NCBI RefSeq assembly: GCF_009697225.1
Contig: NZ_WIND01000016.1
Span: 1-64,000, forward strand
DNA length: 64,000 nucleotides
Origin: Halovulum marinum
GTDB taxonomy: Bacteria; Pseudomonadota; Alphaproteobacteria; Rhodobacterales; Rhodobacteraceae
Reading direction: 5' to 3'
Position numbers and translations under genes: made by a program. This document shows positions 39,416 through 46,788 of the stretch, piece after piece; positions within the stretch are counted from its first letter, which is position 1, and the number at the start of each line of letters is the position of its first letter. Under the pieces are notes generated by a model that was given only the letters and a program-made list of their open reading frames with translations, ran no database searches and had not been told where the DNA came from.

Positions 39416-40156
39416 ATGTCCAGCCGTCCGTCCCGCAGATCCGAGGCCGCCGACGCGCCCGCCGCGCCGCGGCGCCGGCTGGACGCCGAGACGCGCCGGC
39501 GGCTGATGATCGAACGGGCGGCCGAGCATTTCGCCCGGCACGGCTTCGACAGCCCGACCCGCAAGCTGGCCGCCGACATGGGGGTGACCCAGGCGCTGAT
39601 CTACAAGCATTTCGGCTCGAAGGCCGGGCTGATCGACCGCACGCTCGAGACCGTGCTGGGCGGCGGCCGGGAGCGGCGGTTCGATCCGCAGGCGCCGCTG
39701 GAGCAGGCGCTGACCACATTCTACCGCGCGTTGGTCGGCGGCATGACCGAGACCCGCGTCCGGCTGTTCGTGCGCGCCGGGCTGGACGGCCGGGCCTGGC
39801 CGACGCGGCGCGGCGACGCGCTGACACGGACGCTGTTCCTGCCGGTGATCGCCGGGTTGCGCGCCGCCGCGGGGCTGGCGCCGCTGGAGGACCGGCCGCC
39901 GATGCGCGGCGAGCGCGAACTGGTGATGATGCTGCATGCTGCGATGGTGTTCTTCGGCATCCGGCGCTTCGTCTACAACATGCCGATGCCGGAGAACCTG
40001 GACGACGTGGTGGCGCTGCAGGTGCGGACCTTCGTCGCCGGCGCGGTGGCGCAGATCGCGCACCTGCACCGGGACGAGGCCGAGGCCAGCCTGACGCTGC
40101 GGCTGGCCGTGGCCGAGATCACTCCGCCCGATCCCGAAGGAACGTCCAGTAGGTGA
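39416..40156 (+). CDS. TetR/AcrR-family transcriptional regulator
   Basis: A 246-residue regulator with an N-terminal helix-turn-helix: RLMIERAAEHFARHGFDSPT followed by KLAADMGVTQALIYKHFGSK (about 29-68), the classic TetR pattern. The C-terminal ligand domain is Arg/Leu rich and unassigned. A basic, Pro-rich leader of about 20 residues precedes the HTH. Ribosome site GGAGG lies ten bases before ATG 39416. It is divergent from the dienelactone hydrolase, which it may repress. Its last 38 bases overlap the 3' end of the convergent cytochrome P460 gene. Confidence 0.88.
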   Translation: MSSRPSRRSEAADAPAAPRRRLDAETRRRLMIERAAEHFARHGFDSPTRKLAADMGVTQALIYKHFGSKAGLIDRTLETVLGGGRERRFDPQAPLEQALTTFYRALVGGMTETRVRLFVRAGLDGRAWPTRRGDALTRTLFLPVIAGLRAAAGLAPLEDRPPMRGERELVMMLHAAMVFFGIRRFVYNMPMPENLDDVVALQVRTFVAGAVAQIAHLHRDEAEASLTLRLAVAEITPPDPEGTSSR

Positions 40157-40616
40157 AGGTGTAGTCGCGCTCGGCGCGGCTGGCGTGACAGGAAAAGCAG
40201 CCGTCGAAGCTGGCATCGGGGCGCGGGCTGCCGTCAGGCAGGTACCAGGCGTAGTCCCAGGTCTCGTTCGCGGTCGACCAGGCGGCGTTCGTCTCCATCA
40301 CGAAGATGTTGACCACCGGCTCGAGCGCGATCAGCCGGCCGTCGGCGCCGAACATCGGCGCGCCGTCGGCGCCGATCTGCGCGTCGTGGTCCTCCATGAT
40401 CAGCACCGTGCCGTCGGGCAGCGGCGCGCCGGCCTGCGCGGCGGCGTGCGCCTCCGGGCTGACGTACATCTTGCGGACCCGGTTGCGGTCGAGCCGGTCG
40501 ACGTCGAGATAGTTCACGAACCGCTCCTGATAGCCGTCTGGCAGGGCGACCTCATCGGGACCGGCAAGCGCGGCGGTTGCCAGCAGCACCGCGGCGGCGG
40601 CGATGTAGCGGGTCAT
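40119..40616 (-). CDS. Cytochrome P460 family protein
   Basis: This 165-residue exported c-type cytochrome has a signal peptide (MTRYIAAAAVLLATAALAGP), a beta-sheet P460 domain (RVRKMYVSPEAHAAAQAG, then PLPDGTVLIMEDHDA) and a haem-binding CFSCH (C140, C143, H144) near the C-terminus. P460 proteins oxidise hydroxylamine or bind NO. The lysine that crosslinks to haem in Nitrosomonas P460 is not obvious at the usual strand, so this may be the non-crosslinked type. ATG 40616 overlaps the cupredoxin stop as ATGA, so the two are a functional pair. Confidence 0.8.
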   Translation of the reverse strand: MTRYIAAAAVLLATAALAGPDEVALPDGYQERFVNYLDVDRLDRNRVRKMYVSPEAHAAAQAGAPLPDGTVLIMEDHDAQIGADGAPMFGADGRLIALEPVVNIFVMETNAAWSTANETWDYAWYLPDGSPRPDASFDGCFSCHASRAERDYTFTYWTFLRDRAE

Positions 40617-40933
40617 CCGGACACCTCCACGGTCAGCAGCATGTGCGGATGAATCACGCATTCCACCTGAAAGATGCCGGGGGTGCGCAGGACCAGCGTT
40701 CGCTCCTCGCCCGGCTCCTGGGCGCCGATGTCCAGCGCGTGGCCGGCGGTGGGCACGAACACGTTGTGATTGGCGGCGTCGTCGTTGACGAAGCGGATCG
40801 TGTCGCCGGTCGCGGCCCGGATCCGGTCGGGCGCATAGGTCTCGCCCGACATGGTGACGGTGAACTCCTCGGCCAGGGCCGCGCTTGCGCAAAGCGCGAA
40901 GCCGGCCGCGGCGGCGGTCATGGCGGCGTGCAT
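40613..40933 (-). CDS. Amicyanin-like type I copper protein (cupredoxin)
   Basis: This 106-residue periplasmic blue-copper protein has a signal peptide ending ASAALAEE. Copper ligands are H56 in ANHNVFV and the loop C92-x-x-H95-x-x-M98 in CVIHPHM, the exact ligand spacing of amicyanin (CTPHPFM). The length also fits amicyanin rather than pseudoazurin. It is probably the electron partner of the co-transcribed cytochrome P460. ATG 40933 follows GGAGGAC. A 36-bp palindrome lies 46 bp upstream of the start. Confidence 0.85.
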   Translation of the reverse strand: MHAAMTAAAAGFALCASAALAEEFTVTMSGETYAPDRIRAATGDTIRFVNDDAANHNVFVPTAGHALDIGAQEPGEERTLVLRTPGIFQVECVIHPHMLLTVEVSG

Positions 40934-40978
40934 CCTGTCCTCCCCCTCAGACCCGATTGCCGGATCAGCATGAGGCAG

Positions 40979-41014
40979 CCCGGCACAAGTTGTCAAATGA
41001 CAACTTGTGCCGGG
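40979..41014. promoter_or_regulatory. 36-bp perfect palindrome upstream of the cupredoxin-P460 operon
   Basis: The arm CCCGGCACAAGTTGTCA (40979-40995) is followed by AA and its exact complement TGACAACTTGTGCCGGG (40998-41014). The centre TTGTC-AAAT-GACAA resembles the layout of CRP/FNR-family sites. It could be an operator for this pair, or a terminator for the DUF1489 gene, which ends 25 bp away; no T-run follows on either strand. Confidence 0.6.
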
Positions 41015-41038
41015 ATCACCGCCTGTGCGGGCGGCGGG

Positions 41039-41479
41039 TCACAGAACGCCGAGGTTCGCCAGCGCCGCGTGCAGGTCCGCCGGCAGCGCATCGTCGCCGG
41101 CGGCGCCTTCGGGCAGATCCCGGGGCGCGTCCTCGGGCTTGAGATAGCGCCAGCCCTGGAAGGCGCGGCGCGGCTGCGGCGCGGTGCGGATCAGAACGGG
41201 CTCCAGCACGAGGGCGCAGCGGCGCACGCCCTCGGCGTCGATCCGCTCCTGCAAGCCCAACAGGCGCTGGCGCGCCAGCACCACGCCCTTGATGACCCAG
41301 TAGATCGAGCCGCCGGCGAGCAGTTCCGCCTCGCGCCGCGGCCACATCCGGGTGACGTGGGTGGCGACCGGGCCGAAGCCCGCCGCGCGGTTGCGTGCGA
41401 TCACGACCTGCTGCCATTCCGACAGCGTCTCGACGCTTTCGGTGCCGACCGACAGCTTGATCAGGTGCAGTTTCGCCAC
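41039..41479 (-). CDS. DUF1489 family protein
   Basis: This 146-residue cytoplasmic protein matches the alphaproteobacterial DUF1489 family: HLIKLSVGTESVETL at the start, HVTRMWPRREAELLAGGS, then IYWVIKGVVLARQRL, and RRAFQGWRYLKPEDAPRDL near the end. Its function is unknown. It is highly conserved among Rhodobacterales and Rhizobiales, which suggests a core role. It is divergent from nrdJ. No export signal or metal site is seen. Confidence 0.85.
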   Translation of the reverse strand: MAKLHLIKLSVGTESVETLSEWQQVVIARNRAAGFGPVATHVTRMWPRREAELLAGGSIYWVIKGVVLARQRLLGLQERIDAEGVRRCALVLEPVLIRTAPQPRRAFQGWRYLKPEDAPRDLPEGAAGDDALPADLHAALANLGVL

Positions 41480-41585
41480 CGCCGATGCCCCGCGATTCCT
41501 GTGGTGAGGCGGGCAACCTAGCAGAGCGGGGCGGGGCGGGAAACCGGGCCGCTGTCAGGCGGTGGCGGATCGGCGATGGCGGCAC

Positions 41586-41605
41586 AACCGTCCGGCGACG
41601 GTTTT
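41586..41605 (+). terminator. Hairpin with T-run upstream of nrdJ
   Basis: AACCGTC-CGGC-GACGGTT (41586-41603), with a run of four T (41602-41605), has terminator form. No + strand gene ends just before it, and the predicted nrdJ promoter lies downstream, so its role is unclear (old gene end, or an untranslated RNA). Confidence 0.4.
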
Positions 41606-41688
41606 GTTGAATCTGCCGCCAGGACCGGGTTGCCCACGAGATGTGGTTTTCCGCGCACGCGGATTGCCCCGTATCTTGATGTCGGCGA

Positions 41689-41717
41689 TTGACGGGGCGG
41701 GGGGTTCGCCATATTCT
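41689..41717 (+). promoter_or_regulatory. Predicted sigma70-type promoter of nrdJ
   Basis: TTGACG (-35, 41689-41694) and TATTCT (-10, 41712-41717) are separated by exactly 17 bp. Transcription should start near 41724, giving a leader of about 44 bases. No cobalamin riboswitch core is visible in that leader. Confidence 0.65.
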
Positions 41718-41767
41718 CCGGAGCCCTTCCCGCCAGTACCGACCGCACAGAATCGAAGGCGTCCGAC

Positions 41768-44035
41768 ATGACCCGCTTTACCGCCCCCATCGCCGAATCC
41801 ATCTGGGACATGAAGTACCGCCTGAAGAAGGCGGACGGCACGCCGGTGGACGCCAGCGTCGAGGACACCTGGCGCCGCATCGCCCGGTCGCTGGCGGCGG
41901 TGGAGGCCGAGCCTGACGCCTGGGAGGACAGGTTCTACGCCGCGCTGGAGGATTTCCGCTTCCTGCCCGCCGGCCGGATCGTCGCCGGCGCCGGCACCGG
42001 TCGCACGGTGACTCTGTTCAACTGCTTCGTCATGGGCACGATTCCCGACAGCATGGGCGGGATCTTCGACATGCTGAAAGAGGCCGCGCTGACCATGCAG
42101 CAGGGCGGCGGGATCGGCTACGACTTCTCGACCATCCGCCCGCGCGGCGCGGCGGTGAAGGGCGTGGCGGCCGATGCCTCGGGGCCGCTGTCGTTCATGG
42201 ACGTCTGGGACGCGATGTGCCGCACGATCATGTCCGCCGGGTCGCGCCGGGGTGCGATGATGGCGACGATGCGCTGCGACCACCCGGACATCGAAAGCTT
42301 CATCACCGCCAAGCAGGACCCGGCGCGGCTGCGCATGTTCAACCTCAGCGTGCTGGTGACCGACGACTTCATGGACGCGGTGAAAGCCGACGGTCCCTGG
42401 GACCTGAAATTCGACGGCAAGGTCTATCACACGATCCAGGCGCGCGACCTGTGGAACAGGATCACCCGCGCGACCTATGACTACGCCGAGCCGGGCGTGA
42501 TCTTCATCGACCGGATCAACCAGCGCAACAACCTGTACTATGCCGAGGCGATCGCCGCGACCAACCCGTGTGGCGAGCAGCCGCTGCCGCCCTATGGCGC
42601 GTGCCTGCTGGGCTCTATCAACCTGGCGAAGCTGGTGACGGACGCGTTCGGCGAGACCGCTGCGCTGGACGAGGACGCGCTGGACGAGCTGGTCGCCACC
42701 GCCGTGCGGATGATGGACAACGTCGTCGACGCCTCGCGCTTCCCGCTGCCGCAGCAGGCGGAAGAGGCCGCCAACAAGCGCCGCATCGGCCTGGGCGTCA
42801 CCGGCCTTGCCGACGCGCTGGTGATGGTCGGCGAACGCTACGGCTCGGTGGAGGCCGCGCGCGTGACGGAGCGCTGGCTGAAGCGGATCGCCCGCGCGGC
42901 CTATCTGGCCTCGGCGCATCTGGCAGCCGAGAAGGGCGCCTTTCCCCTGTTCGACCGCGAGAAATACCTGGGCGGCGAGACCCTGCAGGAGATGGACGAC
43001 GACGTGCGCGCCGCCATCGCCAAGCACGGCATCCGCAACGCGCTGCTGACCTCGATCGCGCCGACCGGGACGATCAGCCTGTTCGCGGGCAACGTCTCGT
43101 CGGGCATCGAGCCGGTGTTCGCGCACAGCTACACCCGCAAGGTGCTGCAGAACGACGGCTCGCGCACCGAGGAAGAGGTGGTCGACTACGCCGTGCAGGC
43201 CTGGCGCGACCGCAACGGCGACGCGCCGCTGCCGGACCATTTCGTCGATGCCCAGAGCCTGCACCCGCTGGAGCATGTGCGGATGCAGGCGGCGGCGCAG
43301 AAATGGGTGGATTCGTCGATCTCGAAGACCATCAACTGCCCGGCCGACATCGCCTTCGACGACTTCAGGGACGTGTACCTGCAGGCGTGGGAACAGGGCT
43401 GCAAGGGGTGCACCACCTACCGCCCGAACGACGTCACCGGCTCGGTCCTGAGCGTGACCCCTTCGGCCGGAGACGCGAAGCCCGAGCCGGAGGAAAGCGG
43501 CGAGGTGGTCTACCTCTCCGAGAAGCTTGACCGGCCGCAGGAGCTGGAGGGCACGACCTACAAGATCAAGTGGCCCGAGAGCGAGCACGCGATCTACATC
43601 ACCATCAACGACCTGGTGGTCGGCGGCGTGCGGCGTCCGTTCGAGGTGTTCATCAACTCGAAGAACATGGAGCACTTCGCCTGGACCGTGGCGCTGACCC
43701 GGATGATCAGCGCGGTGTTCCGGCGCGGCGGCGACGTCAGCTTCGTGGTCGAGGAGCTGAAGGCGGTGTTCGATCCGCGCGGCGGCGCCTGGGTGCAGGG
43801 CAAGTACATCCCGTCGATCCTGGCCGCGATCGGCGGCGTGATCGAGCGCCACATGATCGCGATCGGTTTCCTGGCCGGTGAAGGCAAGGCGGCGGCGGAA
43901 GATCCCCAGATCGCCGCCCTGCGCGCCGGCGAGAGGCCCCGCGGCCCGGCCTGCCCGAACTGCGGCCAGTACGCGCTGCGCATGATCGAGGGCTGCCTGA
44001 CCTGCGCGGACTGCGGGCATTCGAAGTGCGGGTGA
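41768..44035 (+). CDS. nrdJ: Adenosylcobalamin-dependent ribonucleoside-diphosphate reductase (class II)
   Basis: A 755-residue class II reductase that makes deoxyribonucleotides using B12 instead of a tyrosyl radical. The active-site set is visible: C86 in LFNCFVMGT, and N266, C268, E270 in NPCGEQPLPPYG, followed by GACLLGSINLAKL. A shuttle of cysteines closes the protein (CPNCGQYAL, then GCLTCADCGHSKCG), able to reduce the active-site disulfide or bind zinc. The length is that of the compact NrdJ form, not the 1200-residue form. It needs cobalamin and oxygen has no direct effect. Single gene with its own promoter. Confidence 0.93.
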   Translation: MTRFTAPIAESIWDMKYRLKKADGTPVDASVEDTWRRIARSLAAVEAEPDAWEDRFYAALEDFRFLPAGRIVAGAGTGRTVTLFNCFVMGTIPDSMGGIFDMLKEAALTMQQGGGIGYDFSTIRPRGAAVKGVAADASGPLSFMDVWDAMCRTIMSAGSRRGAMMATMRCDHPDIESFITAKQDPARLRMFNLSVLVTDDFMDAVKADGPWDLKFDGKVYHTIQARDLWNRITRATYDYAEPGVIFIDRINQRNNLYYAEAIAATNPCGEQPLPPYGACLLGSINLAKLVTDAFGETAALDEDALDELVATAVRMMDNVVDASRFPLPQQAEEAANKRRIGLGVTGLADALVMVGERYGSVEAARVTERWLKRIARAAYLASAHLAAEKGAFPLFDREKYLGGETLQEMDDDVRAAIAKHGIRNALLTSIAPTGTISLFAGNVSSGIEPVFAHSYTRKVLQNDGSRTEEEVVDYAVQAWRDRNGDAPLPDHFVDAQSLHPLEHVRMQAAAQKWVDSSISKTINCPADIAFDDFRDVYLQAWEQGCKGCTTYRPNDVTGSVLSVTPSAGDAKPEPEESGEVVYLSEKLDRPQELEGTTYKIKWPESEHAIYITINDLVVGGVRRPFEVFINSKNMEHFAWTVALTRMISAVFRRGGDVSFVVEELKAVFDPRGGAWVQGKYIPSILAAIGGVIERHMIAIGFLAGEGKAAAEDPQIAALRAGERPRGPACPNCGQYALRMIEGCLTCADCGHSKCG

Positions 44036-44588
44036 CCTGCCGGGATGCGGCCTTGTTGAAGCTGAAAGCTATTCCAGTTCATTCCGCATAGGTTTCTGTC
44101 CACTTTGTCAGCGTTTACTGGCCATCGGGCTCATTTCCGGTGGCCCGTTGGTGCCAACGTGGAGGTGGGCCCAGCGGACGATTTCTCAGAACAAAAACCT
44201 GTCAAATGCGGATTCTCGTGCGGCAATGTCGCAACGGCCTGCCCGCCACCAGCGACCGATGCAGCCGAAACGAGTTTGGATAACTGAGAAAGCGTCGAGT
44301 CGCCTGCTGTTCCCGGCCCGTATCGAAGCGGGCGTCCGAGCCAAGATTATGAGGGGTCAAGGCGATACCGTGGCCCCTCTTCGTGGTCATTCGGACAATC
44401 ATCCTGTTCCCGGTGCTCGCTGAAACCCAAGAGGAGCAACCGGGTCTATCCGGAGTTGCCAATTCAACGAATCCGACTGCTCCGCCAGCAGGGGCGCACT
44501 CCGGTCTCGACAAAGCCAGGGCAGAAGAAACGGATCTCTCCACGCTTTCCGCATCCCGGGCCGACAAGGTGTGAGTGCCAGATCCTTG
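44036..44588. other. 553-bp gene-free region of lower GC, possible island boundary
   Basis: No frame here has coding character on either strand. The base composition is visibly more A/T-rich than the preceding 44 kb (for example around 44055-44110 and 44190-44300). Small hairpins occur, such as CGTTGG-TG-CCAACG at 44146-44159. No tRNA, attachment repeat or transposase is recognisable, but the region separates core-type genes from a metal/cytochrome accessory block, so it may be scarred DNA from an insertion. Confidence 0.45.
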
Positions 44589-45746
44589 CTAGCCTCCAAG
44601 TTCGGATAACGCCTCGCGGATCGACTGCCTTCTGGGATCGTTCGATGGCAAGTCGGTGGCCAGCGCGTCGGCGGCCTCATAGGCCTCGCGGGCCTTTGCT
44701 GTCTCGCCCAGCACACCATACGCGTTGGCAAGGCGTAACCAGCCTTCCAGGTCGTCGGGGCTTTCGGCCAGACGGTCGGCCAGGCGATCGACCATCGAGC
44801 GGATGAAGGCTGCCCTGTCGGCCGCGCTCATCTCGGACGCTGCTGCGACATCATCCGGCGTCGGGCCGGGTGCGCCCCCCGCCAGGGGCGCAAAGGCCGC
44901 GAGGTTCACCGGCGCGCGTCCGATCGCCTCACCGATCCGGTTCGCCTGCGCGACGAATATTTCCATCCAGGGGGCCGGACCGGCGGCCTGCTCGAGACGG
45001 GAAACCAGCAGATCATGGGCTTCCTCGCTGTCGCCGGCCTGATCGAGCGCGATTGCCTCGTAGTAGGAGGCGGCGGGATTCGACGGGTCCATTTCCCGCG
45101 CGCGCCGGATTGCGTTCCGTGCCTTCGGCGTCACCACGCCGTCCGCGGCCGCGACTAGTGCTTCGGCGTATTGCGACAGCATTGCCGAGGCCGCGTCGTC
45201 GCGTTCGATCACGGTTTCCATTGCCGAGGCGGCGGCGGCAAACCTGCCCATGCGCATGTAGGTCTGCCCAAGCAGCATCCAGCCTTCTGTCGGACCACCT
45301 TCGGGATCGCCCTGAAGGCGTTCGCGCAACCGTTCGGTCAGTTCGGCGATCTGCGCCTGCTCGCCACGCTCTTCCTGCCGATCCGCGAACGGCACGCCCG
45401 GGATGCCGGGCGAGCCAAGTTGCGCATAGAGAAGACCCGCGACCAGCGGGACCACAAGGGCCGATGCCCACAGCGCGCCGCGTCCTCCCGCTTCGGCGCG
45501 TCCCCGGGCCGGGCGCCGGCGACCGAGCTTCAGCAGCCGCCGCTTGATCTCGATCCTGGCAGCCTCGGCCTCATCGTTCGAAAGCAATCCGCGTTCGGCG
45601 TCCCTGTCGACCTCTTGCAACTGGTCGGCAAGGACCGCCACCGCGCCCTCCTGCCGGTCGGTGCTTGCGGCGTCGGCTTTCAGCAAGGGGTGGAGCAGAA
45701 TGGCGACGGCAGACACAGCGAGGACCGCAAACAAGACCCAGAGCAT
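44589..45746 (-). CDS. ccmI: Cytochrome c maturation protein CcmI (CycH)
   Basis: This 385-residue inner-membrane apocytochrome chaperone has two N-terminal helices (FAVLAVSAVAILLHPL and LWASALVVPLVAGLLY) flanking a cytoplasmic loop with a leucine-zipper-like helix. A periplasmic TPR domain follows from about 130 (WMLLGQTYMRMGRFAAAASA, then WLRLANAYGVLGETAKAREA). It delivers unfolded apocytochrome to CcmF/CcmH. ATG 45746 overlaps the ccmH stop; a GTG one codon upstream (45749) is equally possible. It is the last gene of the regulator-kinase-SHOCT-ccmFGHI unit. Confidence 0.88.
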   Translation of the reverse strand: MLWVLFAVLAVSAVAILLHPLLKADAASTDRQEGAVAVLADQLQEVDRDAERGLLSNDEAEAARIEIKRRLLKLGRRRPARGRAEAGGRGALWASALVVPLVAGLLYAQLGSPGIPGVPFADRQEERGEQAQIAELTERLRERLQGDPEGGPTEGWMLLGQTYMRMGRFAAAASAMETVIERDDAASAMLSQYAEALVAAADGVVTPKARNAIRRAREMDPSNPAASYYEAIALDQAGDSEEAHDLLVSRLEQAAGPAPWMEIFVAQANRIGEAIGRAPVNLAAFAPLAGGAPGPTPDDVAAASEMSAADRAAFIRSMVDRLADRLAESPDDLEGWLRLANAYGVLGETAKAREAYEAADALATDLPSNDPRRQSIREALSELGG

Positions 45747-46222
45747 CACGCAGTGCCCCCTTTTTCGGCGGCCAGCATTCCAGCGACCACCCGTTCGTCG
45801 TCATCGCTCAGTCTCTCCGCGACCTGCCGCTTCCGGCCGCTTCTCAAGACGACGATGACGATGCCGGTCCCGAACAGGGCAAGAAACGCCGGGGTCAGCC
45901 AGAGCGCGTAGGTTTCCGGCTTGAACGGAGGCTTCAGCAGCACGAAATCACCATAGCGCGCCCGCACGAACTCGATGACCTCTGCATCGGTATCGCCAGC
46001 CACAAGCCGTTCGCGGACCAGCAACCGCAAATCGCGCGCGACCCCGGCGTTCGAGCTGTCGATGTCCTGGTTCTGACACACGACACAGCGCAGATCCTTC
46101 GAGATTTCGCGGGCTCGCGCCTCCAGCGCGGGATCGGCCAGGATCTCGTCGGGTTCGACGGCCAGGGCGGTGAAGGGCAGGACGGCCAGCATCACTATCG
46201 CGGACAGGGTCTTCCAGTTCAT
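45746..46222 (-). CDS. ccmH: Cytochrome c maturation protein CcmH (CycL)
   Basis: A 158-residue thiol-oxidoreductase component of the haem lyase. After a signal-anchor (MNWKTLSAIVMLAVLPFTAL) comes the redox motif LRCVVCQNQ (C46, C49), the family signature, and the long helix ending RYGDFVLLKPPF. A C-terminal membrane helix (LTPAFLALFGTGIVIVVLR) anchors it. It reduces apocytochrome cysteines before haem attachment. Its start overlaps the ccmG stop as ATGA. Confidence 0.92.
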   Translation of the reverse strand: MNWKTLSAIVMLAVLPFTALAVEPDEILADPALEARAREISKDLRCVVCQNQDIDSSNAGVARDLRLLVRERLVAGDTDAEVIEFVRARYGDFVLLKPPFKPETYALWLTPAFLALFGTGIVIVVLRSGRKRQVAERLSDDDERVVAGMLAAEKGGTA

Positions 46223-46782
46223 GAGGTGCCTCCGTCCCGCGATCGGGCCTGCGCCAGGGCGGTCGCAAACTTCTTCTCGGCCGCGGCGCCCACGACCGGG
46301 CCGACATAGCGATAGAGAACCGTTCCGTCGCCCGCGACGATGAAGGTCTCCGGCACGCCCGATAAGCCCCATTCGATGCCGGCGCGGCCGTCCAGGTCCG
46401 AGCCGATCCGCTCGTAGGGGTTTCCAAGCTCTTCCAGCCAGACGCGCGCATCATCCGGCTTGTCCTTGTAGTTGATGCCAAAGAGCCGGACACCGTCGCG
46501 TTCGACCATGCGGGTCAGAACCGCATGTTCGGCCCGGCACGGCACGCACCACGAGGCGAAGACGTTGACCACCACCGGCTCGGGGTTCCCGTACAGATCC
46601 GCGCGCGACAGGCCCGGAAGGCCGACCCCCTCGACGGGCGGCAAGTCGAACTCCGGTGCGGGCTGCGAGATGAGAACCGACGGGATCGCGCTCGGATCGC
46701 GGTCGGGGTTCAGCCCCCAGAGGAAGAACGCCCCGATTATCAGGGCGACCAGGATGGGAAGGGCCGCGATGGCACGTTTCAT
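46219..46782 (-). CDS. ccmG: Thiol:disulfide interchange protein CcmG/DsbE
   Basis: This 187-residue membrane-anchored periplasmic thioredoxin has an N-terminal helix (ALPILVALIIGAFFLWGL) and the active site FASWCVPC (C79, C82). The GVPETFIVAGDGTVLYRYVG segment includes the cis-proline region. It reduces CcmH or apocytochrome during cytochrome c assembly. It lies six bases after ccmF and overlaps ccmH by four. Confidence 0.92.
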   Translation of the reverse strand: MKRAIAALPILVALIIGAFFLWGLNPDRDPSAIPSVLISQPAPEFDLPPVEGVGLPGLSRADLYGNPEPVVVNVFASWCVPCRAEHAVLTRMVERDGVRLFGINYKDKPDDARVWLEELGNPYERIGSDLDGRAGIEWGLSGVPETFIVAGDGTVLYRYVGPVVGAAAEKKFATALAQARSRDGGTS

Positions 46783-46788
46783 GTCGTT

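Noticed and set aside
41480-41767. Cobalamin riboswitch upstream of nrdJ
   Set aside because: I looked for the conserved core and B12 box and found none; the promoter leaves a leader too short for one.
44105-44567. Small open frames in the nrdJ-ccmI gap
   Set aside because: All are short, have no ribosome site or family pattern and differ in composition from coding DNA nearby.
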